From: Rhodocyclaceae bacterium
GTDB taxonomy: Bacteria; Pseudomonadota; Gammaproteobacteria; Burkholderiales; Rhodocyclaceae
Direction of reading: 5' to 3'
NCBI GenBank assembly: GCA_023230455.1
Contig: JALNXH010000051.1
Location: 1 to 5,174, forward strand
DNA length: 5,174 nucleotides
Shown: one piece after another, positions 3,741-5,174 of the stretch
How positions within the stretch are numbered: position 1 is the stretch's first letter
How the letters are laid out: every line of letters begins with the position of its first letter
Program-made: the position numbers and the translations under genes
The notes under the pieces: generated by a model
Databases searched by the model: none
Told to the model about the DNA's origin: nothing
The model's input: only the letters and a program-made list of their open reading frames with translations

Positions 3741-5174
3741 ATGGCACGTCCGGAAAAGATTCGCCTTGGCGACATGCTGGTGCAGCAGAACCTGCTTACC
3801 GGAGAGCAGCTCAAGCTTGCGCTCGACGAACAGAAGCGCTCGGGTCGCAAGCTGGGGCGGGTTCTGGTCGACAGCGGTTTTGTCACGGAAGACGGCATTT
3901 CCGTCGCTTTGGCGCGTCAACTCGGCACGGATTTCGTCGATCTCAAGACCTTTCGTCTGCAGCCCGAACTGATCCGGCTGTTGCCCGAAGCCCAGGCGCG
4001 CCGGCATCGTGCCCTGGTATTGAGCGAGCGTGCCGGGATGCTGGTGGTCGGCATGGCCGATCCGACCGATCTTGGCGCGTTCGACGAACTTGCGCGCAAC
4101 CTCAAGCGCGAGATCGACCTTGCGGTAGTGACGGAAAGTCAGCTCCTTTCCGCGATCGACCGCGTCTACAGCCGCGCGGCGGAAATCAGCGGTCTGGCCA
4201 AGGAACTCACGGCCGACATGGGCGACGTGTCGACCGAGTTCGGCAACATCCTGGGCCTGACCGCCGGTGCCGAGGATGCGCCGGTGGTCAAGCTGCTCAA
4301 CACGGTGTTCGAAGAGGCGCTCAAGATGCGCGCTTCCGACATTCACATCGAGCCGCAGGAAGCATCACTGCTGATCCGCTTTCGCATCGACGGCGTGCTG
4401 CACGTGCAGACCGAGGCCGATGCGAAGATATCCACGGCGCTGGTATTGCGTCTGAAGCTGATGTCCGGCCTGGATATTTCCGAAAAACGCCTGCCGCAGG
4501 ACGGGCGCTTCAACATCAAGCTGCGCACTACCGCGATCGACATCCGTATTTCGTCGATGCCGACCCAGCACGGCGAATCCGTCGTCATGCGTCTGCTGGC
4601 ACAGAATACCGGCCTGCTGCAGCTCGACCGCCTCCACATGCCGCCGCGCATTCTGGAGCGCTTTCGTCACGCCATTGCGCGGCCGTCGGGCATCGTGCTG
4701 GTCACCGGCCCGACCGGATCGGGCAAGACCACCACGCTGTACGCGGCGCTGAACGAACTGAACACGCCGGAAAAGAAGATCATCACCGTCGAGGACCCGG
4801 TCGAATATCGTCTGCCCGGACTCAACCAGGTGCAGGTGCATGAAAAGATCGATCTCTCCTTCTCGCGCGTGCTGCGCACCGCCTTGCGCCAGGACCCGGA
4901 CATCATCCTGCTGGGTGAAATGCGCGACCAGGAAACGGCGGAAATCGGCATGCGCGCGGCCATGACCGGCCACCTCGTGCTGTCGACCCTGCACACCAAC
5001 GACGCGCTGTCGACGCCGATTCGCCTGCTCGACATGGGCGTGCCGCGCTACATGGTGGCCTTGTCGATCCAGATGGTGCTGGCGCAGCGCCTGGTGCGCG
5101 TCACCTGCCAGAACTGTTCGGCGCCCTACGCGCCGAGTCCGCACGAGCATTTATGGTTGAAGGCCGAGCTGGGC
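3741..5174 (+). CDS. mshE: GspE/PilB-family pilus or type II secretion ATPase, MshE-like (3' end cut by window)
   Basis: 478 codons are present with no stop; the family is about 560-580 residues, so roughly 90 C-terminal residues are missing. These cytoplasmic hexameric ATPases drive pilin or pseudopilin polymerisation at the inner membrane. The N-terminal MshEN domain holds two 24-residue motifs (8-31 beginning RLG and ending Q31; 37-60 beginning KLG and ending Q60) joined by a 5-residue spacer, the known c-di-GMP-binding layout. A T2SSE N-terminal domain follows at about 64-140 (LVVGMADPTDL inside). The ATPase core has ASDIHIEP (198-205), Walker A GPTGSGKT (323-330, K329), the Asp box TVEDPVEY (349-356), Walker B around DPDIILLGE (385-393, E393), and the His box TGHLVLSTLHTND (409-421). 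C456xxC459 is the first half of the usual four-cysteine zinc site. ATG 3741 has GGAG 8 bases upstream. MshE is favoured over PilB by the N-terminus and the SGLAKEL linker; the pilus genes that would confirm it lie outside the window. Confidence 0.93.
   Translation, partial: MARPEKIRLGDMLVQQNLLTGEQLKLALDEQKRSGRKLGRVLVDSGFVTEDGISVALARQLGTDFVDLKTFRLQPELIRLLPEAQARRHRALVLSERAGMLVVGMADPTDLGAFDELARNLKREIDLAVVTESQLLSAIDRVYSRAAEISGLAKELTADMGDVSTEFGNILGLTAGAEDAPVVKLLNTVFEEALKMRASDIHIEPQEASLLIRFRIDGVLHVQTEADAKISTALVLRLKLMSGLDISEKRLPQDGRFNIKLRTTAIDIRISSMPTQHGESVVMRLLAQNTGLLQLDRLHMPPRILERFRHAIARPSGIVLVTGPTGSGKTTTLYAALNELNTPEKKIITVEDPVEYRLPGLNQVQVHEKIDLSFSRVLRTALRQDPDIILLGEMRDQETAEIGMRAAMTGHLVLSTLHTNDALSTPIRLLDMGVPRYMVALSIQMVLAQRLVRVTCQNCSAPYAPSPHEHLWLKAELG

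Noticed and set aside
3686..4843. 385-codon + strand frame overlapping the start of the MshE-like ATPase
   Set aside because: The frame from 3741 carries every ATPase motif and a Shine-Dalgarno site; this one is its Arg-rich shadow.
1..5174. CRISPR array, tRNA, insertion sequence or phage signature
   Set aside because: No regularly spaced repeats, cloverleaf-like sequence, transposase motifs or long terminal inverted repeats were seen on reading both strands.

Overview
The window looks like a chromosomal segment of a high-GC Gram-negative bacterium, most likely a betaproteobacterium. The protein sequences suggest something near Rhodocyclales, but that placement comes from family resemblance and codon bias and was not tested by a search. 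Coding density is high. I see no mobile element, CRISPR array, tRNA or rRNA, and no gene-free stretch longer than about 120 bases.

Left part (80-3058, all on +): a closely packed, probably co-transcribed run of six genes. These are an ArsR-family repressor, a membrane-anchored single-domain rhodanese, glutaredoxin 3 (grxC), the export chaperone SecB (secB), a secreted protein with two SH3b-like repeats, and NAD(P)-dependent glycerol-3-phosphate dehydrogenase (gpsA). Gaps are 6, 14, 33, 3 and 37 bases. The rhodanese-grxC-secB-gpsA order matches the conserved yibN-grxC-secB-gpsA neighbourhood known from Escherichia coli. The ArsR gene in front and the SH3b gene between secB and gpsA are the parts that differ. 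The regulator carries two cysteines that align, with the same 66-residue spacing, with the pair used by the persulfide sensor BigR. With a rhodanese directly behind it, sulfur-responsive control of the start of the operon is plausible.

Middle (3059-3740): a 101-base gap with a strong GC-rich hairpin and short direct repeats separates gpsA from the convergent trmL gene (minus strand, GTG start with a good Shine-Dalgarno sequence), a tRNA wobble 2'-O-methyltransferase. A 116-base divergent region with a 12-base palindrome and repeated AGAATCA words separates trmL from the next gene.

Right part (3741-5174, +): the first 478 codons of a GspE/PilB-superfamily secretion or pilus ATPase, closest in type to MshE. 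It has an N-terminal tandem c-di-GMP-binding MshEN motif, both Walker motifs, and the Asp and His boxes. It runs off the window after the first CxxC of the usual zinc site.

The region is mostly conserved housekeeping DNA and I do not see a clearly undescribed system. The most interesting points are the candidate persulfide-sensing ArsR gene fused to a housekeeping redox/export operon, a well-placed 7-codon mini-ORF overlapping the gpsA start, the uncharacterised SH3b protein, and the c-di-GMP-binding site of the ATPase.
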